From the NCBI RefSeq assembly GCF_900110485.1, contig NZ_FODY01000005.1, forward strand, positions 77,093-141,092: a stretch of DNA of 64,000 nt, given 5' to 3'. Source of the stretch: Propionispora vibrioides (GTDB lineage: Bacteria; Bacillota; Negativicutes; Propionisporales; Propionisporaceae). The notes below the pieces were generated by a model. That model searched no databases. It was not told the origin of the DNA and worked only from the letters and a program-made list of their open reading frames with translations. Of this stretch, positions 1 to 7,037 are shown piece by piece. A program made the position numbers and the translations under genes. Positions within the stretch are counted from its first letter, which is position 1, and each line of letters opens with the position of its first letter.

Positions 1-315
1 CTTATAAGTCCGAATAGTAAACCAAGGACTTAAATCTTCTGCTATAAGGTTATCCCAAATCTCCTCCGACATAAATATTGTTACAAGCTCCGTTCCCAGT
101 AATTCCATGGGACAAAATGGAATACCTTTTAGAAAAATTGTAGCTATTGGCATCATGTTTTTGCCGATGCTGTCAAGCGGCAAATCTTCATCTTGCTGTT
201 TCCAACCGACTCTTCCAATCCAGCTTTCAAGTAGCTCTTTTGTGGGTCTTTTCCCTCCTGTATGGAAAATGATAGCTTTTCTTTTGAGTATTTCCTTTAT
301 CTCATCAACTGTCAT
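1..315 (-). CDS. hypothetical protein, 3' end beyond window
   Basis: An open frame starts at ATG 315 and runs off the left edge without a stop, giving 105 visible residues. A GAGAGG ribosome binding site precedes the ATG. The peptide begins MTVDEIKEIL and contains a tryptophan-rich stretch (SWIGRVGW near residue 30) and LKGIPFCPMEL near residue 65. I do not recognise the family with confidence. It looks soluble, with no signal peptide or membrane segment. It lies in the AT-rich accessory region beside mobile-element remains, so it may be cargo of an older island. Confidence 0.6.
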   Translation of the reverse strand, partial: MTVDEIKEILKRKAIIFHTGGKRPTKELLESWIGRVGWKQQDEDLPLDSIGKNMMPIATIFLKGIPFCPMELLGTELVTIFMSEEIWDNLIAEDLSPWFTIRTYK

Positions 316-383
316 AGTAACCTCTCTTTTGAAAATATAAACTTCCTGTAGATTTGTTTTAATTCACACGCTGTACTGAATGC

Positions 384-653
384 TCATAATGCAATGATTT
401 TCCATTTTTGATAAGTTTTCCCTATAGAATTTATTGTTACGCTAGCTCCATCAATTTTTTCGCAAACTTTAAATGAGATAGTTCCTAAAGAATACTGACA
501 TAAAATTTCCCCTGAACCTATATCGAAAGATTTTACGGGGAACCCCAGAGCCAAGGCCAACAGGAAGTGTCCCAGCTCATGAACTATAATATTTGGCATC
601 AACAGGATTAATAAGATACATCGAATACAAAATAAGCAAAGTGACAACATCAA
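384..653 (-). pseudogene. truncated M50 (site-2 protease-like) peptidase fragment
   Basis: The 89-residue frame contains a hydrophobic helix followed by HELGH near residue 25, the zinc-binding motif of M50 membrane metallopeptidases, and GFPVKSFDIGSGE as seen after that motif in the family. The second conserved motif (N-P-x-x-DG type, which supplies the third zinc ligand) is absent, and the length is far below the usual 200 or more residues. No ribosome binding site precedes either possible start (653 TTG/ATG or 599 ATG). The N-terminus abuts an integrase remnant on the other strand at about 655, so I read it as a gene cut by a rearrangement. Confidence 0.5.
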
Positions 654-654
654 C

Positions 655-801
655 TTATGGGGAGGATGGCAGTCTCCGCGAGTGCTGCTAGAACATTACT
701 CTCACGCACTACGTTCAAACAAAGACAAAGCTCTAGAAATTTTAAGCGGCCTTACAAAAGAAAATGAGCCTTCTGCAACTACAGAAAGCCTAAATTGCTA
801 A
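655..801 (+). pseudogene. tyrosine recombinase (integrase), C-terminal remnant
   Basis: Reading frame 1 from about 655 to the TAA at 799-801 encodes a peptide with GWQSPRVLLEHYSHAL followed by a charged tail. This matches the C-terminal box of phage/ICE tyrosine recombinases, where HY(S)H carries the nucleophilic tyrosine. Sequence upstream in the same frame does not look like an integrase, so only about the last 45 residues survive. It ends about 110 bp before a tRNA 3'-half copy, the usual position of an integrase next to its attachment site. It lies outside the element bounded by the two tRNA copies. Confidence 0.7.
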
Positions 802-819
802 AAATACCTTTTTATATAA

Positions 820-844
820 CGCTCAGGTCCAGACCACCTGAGCG
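820..844 (+). terminator. hairpin after integrase remnant
   Basis: Nine-bp perfect arms (CGCTCAGGT / ACCTGAGCG) are followed by a T-rich stretch, 18 bases after the integrase stop codon. It reads as that gene's intrinsic terminator. Confidence 0.6.
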
Positions 845-912
845 CTATTCTTTTATCGAAGCACTTAGGCAGAAGTTAGGCAGAACCAACCATACCAAAG
901 TGCCTTACATAC

Positions 913-957
913 TGGTGGGGTTAAAGGAACTCGAATCCCTGACCTCTTCGATGGCAA
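913..957 (-). repeat. tRNA 3'-half copy, attachment-site duplicate
   Basis: About 45 bp resemble the 3' half of the tRNA-Val at 6140-6216 on the same strand, from the anticodon loop to CCA. The acceptor end and CCA are identical, as is a 12-bp block around CATCGAAGAGGT. The T-stem differs, but the changes preserve pairing. The 5' half is missing. This is the standard footprint of integration at a tRNA 3' end, with the duplicate at the distal end of the element. The anticodon loop would read GCC rather than GAC, so it came from a related but different tRNA. Confidence 0.7.
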
Positions 958-992
958 CTGTAAGTACACGTAAACTGAATTTGAAAACAACA

Positions 993-1027
993 GTCCACGG
1001 ATACTTGTTATTACTGCTTCCGTGGAC
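993..1027 (+). terminator. hairpin just inside the left island end
   Basis: Arms GTCCACGGA / TCCGTGGAC are perfect over 9 bp and followed by TTTTATATT. No gene reads into it from the left except through the tRNA remnant. It may protect the element from outside transcription. Confidence 0.5.
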
Positions 1028-1098
1028 TTTTATATTGGAATTCATGAAAATCAGTATTGTTACTATTTTTAAGCTTCCTACAGTACCAACAAAGCAGG

Positions 1099-1118
1099 GT
1101 AGCAACATCGTAGCAACA
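1099..1118 (+). repeat. paired 9-bp direct repeats, putative integrase arm sites (left)
   Basis: GTAGCAACA occurs at 1099-1107 and 1110-1118, an 11-bp period (about one helical turn). The same arrangement and orientation occurs at 6037-6056 near the other end of the element, which fits arm-type recombinase binding sites. Confidence 0.5.
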
Positions 1119-1127
1119 CAAAAACTA

Positions 1128-2300
1128 TTAAAAATCTTCCCTTATAATTCCTGAGAACTCTGCATTAGAGGTACTGACCGAATGGAGCCTTACTTCATAT
1201 GCAGTTTCTCCCTTTTTTAGTGTTACCAATGTTCCGACATCTGCCTTCTCAATAACTTCAGATAGCCCGAACCCATCGATTTTAGCAGACACCTTGTCGC
1301 GAAGGGGACTACCTTCAAAAGAGATACCAATGACGCTAACTCTGACAGCACCGTCAAACAGCGTACCTGTTGTACCTCTGTTTACCATCACAATCTCTTC
1401 CTTCTTCTTTGGTACAGGTTTAGGAGGTATCGAGTTTGTAGAATTTATAGGATTCGTTGGCGTAACAGTTGGCTGATTAGATGGATTGGGTTGACTAGGC
1501 TGATTAACAATCGACTGAATGGCAACTGGCCTATTTTGTTCCTCTTTTACTGGTTTGCTACCAAAAAACCAATTCCACCACCATGGTGTGCCTGTTAATA
1601 AAACTATACCAATGATAGCAGATACTATCTCACTACGATATTCTTTAAAAAACTGTGACATCGCAACGTCCCAGCCTCTCACGGAAGGGGGTTGAACCAG
1701 ATTATTCTTTTTAAATTCAAAAAAAATGGGAACATCTCCACCTCGCGAATAAGGTGCTGGGTTATTCTGATTAAATTCAATGTAAAACTTGTCAAGCGAC
1801 TTTTTATCAGCGGACCATTTATTGCTCAAGGTATCGATTACAAAAATATCTTTTACGTCATGTAGAAACAACGACGCTTTCATTTGTATTTGTACTTTAT
1901 GCTGACCTTCGATTTTACCTAGCTTCTCTCCAGTTTTAGATATGTACTGCAATTCGCTGAATCCACCGTGAACAGGAGCATTGGGTGCTGTAGACGTAAA
2001 GTAAAATGGAGTGCAATATTCCAGGACAATATTTTTGCCATCAACAGTTACGCCGAATTTATCAACAAGGACAGTCTCTTTGCCAGTATTCGTCAGTGTA
2101 ATCTCAACGAGTAACGGGTCAATATTTTGTTCTACTTTTGGTAAATCAACGACTGCTCTTGGCTCGTTAGATATTGTCTTTTGTCGGACATAATCAATTG
2201 CGATTTTTAACCGACCCTTTTTGCTTCTATTATATGAATAGGTGAACAACAGAGGGGCAATAGCAAGTAGCCACCCCACTACATCCTTTGTCTCTATCAC
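1128..2300 (-). CDS. orphan two-helix membrane protein of the tRNA island
   Basis: A 390-residue protein that I do not recognise. A hydrophobic segment lies at about residues 7-23. A beta-rich stretch of about 200 residues follows (LLVEITLTNTGKETVLVDKFGV reads like an immunoglobulin-like strand pattern). A second helix lies at about 228-247 with a WWWNWFF cluster, then a Pro/Asn/Ser/Thr-rich linker of about 60 residues and a compact C-terminal domain. The layout suggests two extracellular or membrane-proximal domains joined by a flexible linker. It starts at ATG 2300 without a strong ribosome binding site and ends beside the left arm-site repeats, so it is the first cargo gene of the element. 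Confidence 0.75.
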   Translation of the reverse strand: MIETKDVVGWLLAIAPLLFTYSYNRSKKGRLKIAIDYVRQKTISNEPRAVVDLPKVEQNIDPLLVEITLTNTGKETVLVDKFGVTVDGKNIVLEYCTPFYFTSTAPNAPVHGGFSELQYISKTGEKLGKIEGQHKVQIQMKASLFLHDVKDIFVIDTLSNKWSADKKSLDKFYIEFNQNNPAPYSRGGDVPIFFEFKKNNLVQPPSVRGWDVAMSQFFKEYRSEIVSAIIGIVLLTGTPWWWNWFFGSKPVKEEQNRPVAIQSIVNQPSQPNPSNQPTVTPTNPINSTNSIPPKPVPKKKEEIVMVNRGTTGTLFDGAVRVSVIGISFEGSPLRDKVSAKIDGFGLSEVIEKADVGTLVTLKKGETAYEVRLHSVSTSNAEFSGIIREDF

Positions 2301-2760
2301 TATGTCACACCTCTGCGTTTATCCTGTTATTAGAATAACAGGATATTTCACAATTCTCAACAAAAAACCAAGTAAGACAAAACCCCACGGATTACACCTC
2401 GGGGCAATTTTGTATTGATTACTGCTCTATAAACCATAGTCCTTCGTCGCAGAACAGGTAAATCTCTTTGCCGTGAACTCTGATGTGTATCTCATGCCTT
2501 GTCCTCCAGCCTTGAGTGAAGCCGCCATTCTAACGAATACTTTATCTACGGTAAATATCCTACCTTTTTCCCGTAAGATTGATAAAGGGCATGATTTCCC
2601 CATTTATCATGTCCTGCTGTAACCGTACACAAATACAGATATGTTATCATTATATTCTAATTAGCAAGTAGGTATTTATAATCCTGAAAAAGAAGTATAT
2701 AAAATTGGCATTAACCTAATCAGCAGTTAGTTGTATATATAAAATTAGGTGGTGAGGCGT
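2301..2760. other. 460-bp gap with decayed coding remnant
   Basis: No intact gene is visible. A weak hairpin at 2383-2404 (CCCCACGG / CCTCGGGG) and a short minus-strand coding remnant at 2419-2526 are described separately. The rest is AT-rich and may hold the promoter of the plus-strand gene that starts at 2761. Confidence 0.5.
2419..2526 (-). pseudogene. decayed small ORF
   Basis: A minus-strand frame reads GGFTQGWRTRHEIHIRV and ends in LWFIEQ before TAA at 2419-2421, with stops just upstream in the same frame. It looks protein-like but has no start. A hairpin with TTTTG follows at 2383-2404. I cannot name the family; it may be a fragment of a small accessory protein. Confidence 0.3.
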
Positions 2761-3512
2761 ATGAGTATAAAAGATACCGATCATGTTGCGTTATACTACC
2801 CCTATTTGATGCCGACAAACAGTCTCTGGTTAAAACAGCCATTATTTTATTGGGACCATATTCAATCAATTTTACCAGACAATGCAAAAGAACGCTATCA
2901 GGTTCTAACTCCTGATCTGCAATTTCTCGAGGCAGAAGGTATATTTAGTACAATTGACCCCGGGTATATCACATATCTACTTGATCTAGATGCTATTGTT
3001 GACGATGTAAGAAAAGTACTGAAATCGTCGAGTTTTCCGCTCCTCAAAAAAGGTATTTTTGCTTCTCTAGGTATAAGTTATGAGGCTTCTTATTCGCATT
3101 ACACTCCCATTTGAAAGGATAAAATGACCTCCTCTATTCTAGGACAACTTAGAAACGAAGGATTAATATTATCTATGATGATGTAGAAGAATATCTCGTT
3201 CCTACAGCAGAGGCTGGAGTCTTTATGGCAGTTCTTACTAAGCATATTGCAGAAGGTAAGTCTCCATACACAGTTCCTGTTACCGATACACTTATAGCAC
3301 GAGATTTATTGTACTGTTCACCCGAACATACGAATCACCTTGGAATAAACCTTATTTTAGAAAACATTTTTCCTTCACCAGGTAATGATGTTCCACTTCA
3401 GGATATTATAGAATTCAGAATAAGACGACAGGATGAATTAAAGCAATTTAAAGATATAATGAGTAACTACTTTGCAGAAGTATCACGAATCAAAGATGTA
3501 ACAATCATCTGA
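2761..3512 (+). pseudogene. DUF6236-like protein, frameshifted
   Basis: Two plus-strand frames belong to one gene. The first (ATG 2761 with GGTGGTG six bases upstream, stop near 3114) encodes an N-terminus with ALYYPYLMPTNSLWLKQPLFYW, which resembles DUF6236 proteins. The second (in frame from about 3170 to 3512) carries the continuation DDVEEYLVPTAEAGVF and a C-terminal charged helix. Between them the message moves through a third frame (KMTSSILGQLRNEGL), so at least two frameshifts are needed to join the pieces. The gene is probably inactive. It is the only plus-strand gene of the element. DUF6236 has no assigned function that I can state. Confidence 0.6.
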
Positions 3513-3517
3513 TTTTT

Positions 3518-3952
3518 TTACACTCCAGTTGACCCAAATCCACCTTCTCCACGTTCGGTATCATCTAAGTCTTCGCACACTTGTACCTCAACAGAAAGAA
3601 TAGGTTGTACTACCATCTGCGCTATCTTCATTCCACGCTCTACTTTAAATATTTTCTTCCCATGATTTATTAATATTACTCCGACTTCCCCCCTATATCC
3701 TTGATCAATAGTTCCGGGTGAATTCAAAACGGTAATTTGATGTTTAAGAGCTAGCCCGCTACGAGGTCTAATCTGAGCTTCTGTGCCCACTGGTAATTGT
3801 ATACTTAACCCTGTAGGTATCAATGCACTTTCTCCAGGCATTATTTCTGTATCGATAACAGAAGATATATCTAAACCTGCATCACCGAAATGAGCATATT
3901 GCGGCAACTTTGCATTATCATTTAGTAATTTAACTTTTAACTTACTAATCAT
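3518..3952 (-). CDS. dut: dUTP diphosphatase (island copy)
   Basis: The 144-residue protein converts dUTP to dUMP and pyrophosphate and keeps uracil out of DNA. All five trimeric dUTPase motifs are visible: DAGLDI near residue 25, RPRSGLA near 63, the uracil-pocket strand with [13 protein letters not shown] near 82, the motif IV region near 105, and the C-terminal arm GEGGFGSTG. Its ATG overlaps the stop of the upstream dCTP-deaminase-like gene by four bases (ATGA), which implies translational coupling. It belongs to a different subfamily from the second dUTPase at 38199-38648, whose motif III reads GIIDADYYNN, and so is unlikely to be a recent duplicate. As an island gene it may serve the element or counter phage nucleotide metabolism; that is inference. 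Confidence 0.93.
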   Translation of the reverse strand: MISKLKVKLLNDNAKLPQYAHFGDAGLDISSVIDTEIMPGESALIPTGLSIQLPVGTEAQIRPRSGLALKHQITVLNSPGTIDQGYRGEVGVILINHGKKIFKVERGMKIAQMVVQPILSVEVQVCEDLDDTERGEGGFGSTGV

Positions 3953-4800
3953 AGAACTTCCTCCTTAACAACCTTAATTGCCATGAATAATGATATTGCT
4001 ATAGCTAACATTCCCATAAAAACACCTTTGTCAATAAAAAACAGATATGTTTCTAAAGCAGAACATGCTGGAATAAGTGCAAGTAGTCTAAAGAAGCATA
4101 ACAAAAACAGTATAACTTGTAAAGTTTTTAAACCATAATATTTACCTTGTGCAAAAATACGATTAATAGCATTTGTTTTTTGTCCAGATATTATAGATGC
4201 TTTTGAGTCTTGTAATAATTTAGTATATTTCTTTTTAAATTCATCATAAACATCTTCTTTTATAAAAATAGTTTGTACTTTTCTTAAAAAATTTTTATTA
4301 CTATCTGTTAATTCTTTGTCAAGAACATCCTCTGATATATTACGAAGAATGTCTACTCTGCTTGCTTGATTATCGTGATCTTTGTCTGCTGGAGTATTAA
4401 CTTTGTATAATATAAGCGTCACAAATGATTTGTTTACGGGTAATTTAAGTATTAAGTCAGTTGGATTATTTAATGAGATAAGCAGTGGTCCATGCCAATT
4501 AGGATCTAAAGTAGTAGAAATATGGCCAAAGCCTTGAGATACAACGCCAACCTTAGAATGGAATGTACCAGCAATTTTCTTAGACACCCAAACAGCTTCT
4601 TCTGTCAAAATTAAAACAGTGTCATGTGGCTTTATATTATAAAAGCCATCAATAGCTGGTACTAAATCCTGGGAAGTGAGAGAAAAAACAAAATCAGTTG
4701 GGTTAAAGTTATAACCAACTGGTGTTAAATCGTCTTCTCTAAAAGGAAATATAACAATATCTTTATTTAAAGCTTTTCTTATATCTCTATCAGAAAACAT
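3949..4800 (-). CDS. membrane-anchored dCTP-deaminase-like protein, probably not a deaminase
   Basis: A 283-residue protein. Residues about 1-135 have the order of strands and motifs of the dCTP deaminase/dUTPase fold: LTPVGYNF near 26 and [15 protein letters not shown] at 97-111, matching the family's T-x-IDPGW-G-x-(I/L)-x-LE block. The residue aligned to the catalytic glutamate of E. coli Dcd (Glu138) is Ser109, and no arginine sits where Arg115 is expected. A charged middle region follows, then two predicted membrane helices at about 226-247 and 255-276. A clear ribosome binding site (AAGGGGAT) precedes ATG 4800. It is coupled to a dUTPase by a 4-bp overlap. It may bind nucleotides as a membrane sensor or scaffold; this is inference. 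Confidence 0.75.
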   Translation of the reverse strand: MFSDRDIRKALNKDIVIFPFREDDLTPVGYNFNPTDFVFSLTSQDLVPAIDGFYNIKPHDTVLILTEEAVWVSKKIAGTFHSKVGVVSQGFGHISTTLDPNWHGPLLISLNNPTDLILKLPVNKSFVTLILYKVNTPADKDHDNQASRVDILRNISEDVLDKELTDSNKNFLRKVQTIFIKEDVYDEFKKKYTKLLQDSKASIISGQKTNAINRIFAQGKYYGLKTLQVILFLLCFFRLLALIPACSALETYLFFIDKGVFMGMLAIAISLFMAIKVVKEEVL

Positions 4801-4958
4801 AAATTATCCCCTTTTGAGTATACCGCTTTAGTAATGTAAAATACTTCATTCAATTACCAATTCCTCTATTTTTTAGTAATTTAGTAATTTGGTCAGATTG
4901 TTTTTAAAAATTGCAGAGATGTGACAAGAGCAAATAACAAATTTTCTAATATGATAAA

Positions 4959-5003
4959 AATAACCCTTATGGAGCTTACCCAGTAAGCTCCATAAGGGTT
5001 ATT
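4959..5003 (-). terminator. 21-bp perfect hairpin
   Basis: Arms of 21 bp (4959-4979 and 4983-5003) surround a 3-base loop. It lies after the stop of the SH3-domain gene at 5017 and separates it from the promoter region of the dCTP-deaminase-like gene. Confidence 0.75.
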
Positions 5004-5016
5004 CTACCGTTGATTT

Positions 5017-5916
5017 CTACTTTGATTCCTTTACTCCAATTAAATAACGGTTATTAACCCACCCCTGAATTCCAATGCCATCAACACCCCGCCATCGAAT
5101 AAAAACCCAATCTCCATTCGTATCTATCACCTTAACATTCCATCCAAAACACAGACCACCAATAATAGCTGCGTCAATATTAAGCTCACTTCTAACATTT
5201 AATTCACGTACTCGTACTATTTTAGCGTGTTTAAGTTCATCAGGGGAAATACTCGTAAGGGCGTTCTGGTTAGCTTCTTCCATATGGGCAATACGTAATT
5301 CCCTAAAAACTTGAATTGATTCAGGAGGATATATGTATGATACAACATCTTTGCAATAGGGCATAATTACTTGTGTGAATATTACGCAAAATAATCCAAA
5401 TAATGCTTGGTTCTTATATTTTATAATTAACCCACTTAGCTTGTTAACAAACTGAATTAAATCAAATGTAGCTCCGTGAGTAGATTCAATAACAGCAACA
5501 TTAAGGTCTTGTAATTCTAAATCAGATAATTTACGATCTTCTAGACAATCTTCTAGACTATCATCATAAAGTTTGTTAAATTTATCGAAATCGATTTTAT
5601 TAAAATCAATACTAATAGAAGCCTGTTGAATTCTTACTAAGACATTATTTATTTGTTCCTGATTAGCGACATAGTATTTAAAAACGGGTTCTAGGCTGGC
5701 ATTCATTGCTATATGCATATTTGCTGCTGCCATTACTGCGTTCTTAATCCCTTCAGTTAAGGCAGGATTATTATTAATATATCTTTGTATAGCTTGAGCT
5801 CCAACAAATATCTAGTATTGAATTTGCAAACAAGTTTCTACTGTAGGAAGAAGTACCTTATTCAAATTATTAATTAAGTTTGATAAATTCTCCAGGTCAA
5901 ATTCACTCTGCGACAT
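5017..5916 (-). pseudogene. SH3-domain membrane protein with in-frame amber codon 35
   Basis: The gene starts at ATG 5916 behind a strong AGGAGGA ribosome binding site and encodes MSQSEFDLENL. Codon 35 (5812-5814) is TAG, after which the same frame continues without another stop to 5017, giving 300 codons in all. The downstream part has a predicted membrane helix at about residues 167-185 and a C-terminal bacterial SH3 domain (LNVRSE... to ...WVNNRYL at about 235-296), a fold that often binds peptidoglycan or peptides. Without readthrough only a 34-residue peptide is made, unless translation restarts at an internal Met such as the one at 5733. Promoter and ribosome binding site look intact, so the nonsense change may be recent. 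Confidence 0.7.
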
Positions 5917-5968
5917 AAATTCTCCTCCTTATCTTAATCTAATTTGATTAATACATTCGAACTCCTGC

Positions 5969-6001
5969 ATAGCTCAGTTGGTTAGAGCGCTTCAAGCATC
6001 G
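5969..6001 (+). repeat. tRNA 5'-half-like fragment in opposite orientation
   Basis: ATAGCTCAGTTGGTTAGAGC followed by GCTTC matches positions 8 to about 30 of the tRNA-Val at 6140-6216 but lies on the plus strand, forming an inverted repeat with it. No acceptor stem or 3' half follows. It is a dead fragment, probably from an earlier integration or an inversion. Confidence 0.6.
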
Positions 6002-6036
6002 TAAAATCTATCTTCCTACAATATCAAAGAAGCGCA

Positions 6037-6056
6037 GTAGCAACAAAATAGCAACA
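6037..6056 (+). repeat. paired 9-bp direct repeats, putative integrase arm sites (right)
   Basis: GTAGCAACA at 6037-6045 and ATAGCAACA at 6048-6056, again with 11-bp period and the same orientation as the left pair at 1099-1118. It lies just inside the tRNA-proximal end of the element. Confidence 0.5.
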
Positions 6057-6093
6057 TTTTGATATTTCTAAGTAGTTTTTTAAGCAAAACAAA

Positions 6094-6128
6094 AAGCAGT
6101 ACAGAGCTCATGGAGCCTTGTACTGCTT
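6094..6128 (-). terminator. terminator of tRNA-Val
   Basis: Arms AAGCAGTACA / TGTACTGCTT (10 bp) are followed on the minus strand by TTTTTG. It lies 12 bases beyond the tRNA 3' end. Confidence 0.7.
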
Positions 6129-6139
6129 ATCATTCTCTA

Positions 6140-6216
6140 TGGTGGGGTTAGGAGGACTCGAACCTCTGACCTCTTCGATGTCAACGAAGCGCTCTAACCA
6201 ACTGAGCTATAACCCC
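6140..6216 (-). tRNA. tRNA-Val (anticodon GAC)
   Basis: The 77-base gene folds as a cloverleaf: acceptor GGGGTTA/TAACCCC, D arm GCTC...GAGC, anticodon stem CTTCG/CGAAG with loop TTGACAT (anticodon GAC, codon GUC), a T arm with TTCGAGT loop, and encoded CCA. One T-stem pair (A-C) is mismatched. It is the integration target of the island to its left. It reads codon GUC during translation. Confidence 0.9.
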
Positions 6217-6278
6217 TTAAGACATTTCACATTATAGTATGAAAAACAAGAGTTGTCAAGCAGCGGCTTATTTATTTG

Positions 6279-6728
6279 TTATTTTAGCAATAGATAAGCG
6301 CCCACAGTCAGCAAAAACAGGCCGGCCAGATCGTTCCATTCCCAGGCCATATGCTCCAAGCCAAAGCCGCCGTAATGGTCAATAATAATGGCCGTCAGCA
6401 CCTGGCCGACGATAATGGCCGTCGTTGCGTTAGCCATGCCGACTTTGGGTATGCTGGCGGCCACCAGATAGATAATAAATACACTGATCACGCCACCCAG
6501 GTATACATACCAGGGTGCTTCCGGCATGGCCGCCAGACTGCCTTTGCCCATTTTAAAGACAAACAGGAGTAGCAGCAAAATGACCGTACCAATAAAATGC
6601 ACGACAAAGGTGGTTTCAATAAGACCGATTACCTTGCTCAGCGCCGCGTTTAGCGAACCCTGAATGGCCATAAATATGCCCGACAAAAGCGCCAGTAGCA
6701 GAGCCAGCATATTATTCGATAAATCCAC
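6279..6728 (-). CDS. DMT-family transporter of the YdcZ/DUF606 type
   Basis: About 149 residues with four to five hydrophobic helices and the N-terminal pattern LLALLSGIFMAIQGSLNAALSK seen in the short DMT-superfamily proteins once called DUF606. These inner-membrane proteins are thought to work as dimers; the substrate is unknown. I chose GTG 6728 because AAAAGGAG lies ten bases upstream; ATG 6710 is an alternative. The open frame extends further upstream into a repeat element (6810-6958), so longer starts are not credible. It stands alone between the tRNA island and a repeat. Confidence 0.75.
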   Translation of the reverse strand: MDLSNNMLALLLALLSGIFMAIQGSLNAALSKVIGLIETTFVVHFIGTVILLLLLFVFKMGKGSLAAMPEAPWYVYLGGVISVFIIYLVAASIPKVGMANATTAIIVGQVLTAIIIDHYGGFGLEHMAWEWNDLAGLFLLTVGAYLLLK

Positions 6729-6809
6729 GCAGCATACACTCCTTTTTAAAAGACCGGCCAGCCTTAAACTCCAAAGAGCAGCCATTACTGCCGGCTGCCT
6801 TGAGTGAAA

Positions 6810-6958
6810 CACTGATTCTATTCACGCAGCATTCTGACGGAACTTTGACCGTCTGGTGGCATCAGTAGACCTTGAAGAACTTAACGTTCCTCTAAGTTTA
6901 GCTTGATTACCAGCCGAAAACAGCTCTTGCCCCGCCGGCAAGCTCATTAAATCAGCAC
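6810..6958. repeat. MITE-like element, family B, copy 1
   Basis: 149 bp with imperfect terminal inverted repeats (CACTGATT.. / AGTGCTGATTT). In reverse orientation its ends and several interior blocks (CTGATTTAATGAGC, GGCAAGAG) match the element at 20509-20658. It has no coding capacity. It lies just upstream of the DMT-type transporter gene. Confidence 0.6.
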
Positions 6959-7002
6959 TTTTCCAGGCTTGCTAAAAGCTTTGACCAGTCAGTTGGCTAA
7001 GA

Positions 7003-7037
7003 AAAAGCGCCCTGCAACTACCGTTTAGGGCGCTTTT
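7003..7037 (-). terminator. terminator overlapping the hydrolase stop codon
   Basis: Arms AAAAGCGCCCT / AGGGCGCTTTT (11 bp). The last codons of the hydrolase gene form the 5' arm and the stop codon lies in the loop. Confidence 0.8.

Noticed and set aside
107-340. Plus-strand open frame of 77 codons at the left edge
   Set aside because: It is antisense to a better minus-strand frame that has a ribosome binding site, protein-like composition and runs off the window.
1099-1118. Possible CRISPR repeats
   Set aside because: Only two 9-bp repeats with 2-bp spacing and no array or cas genes. Arm-type recombinase sites fit better. I saw no CRISPR array anywhere in the window.
5812-5814. Pyrrolysine readthrough at the amber codon
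   Set aside because: No PYLIS-like structure or methylamine methyltransferase context can be seen; a nonsense mutation in a decaying island is simpler.
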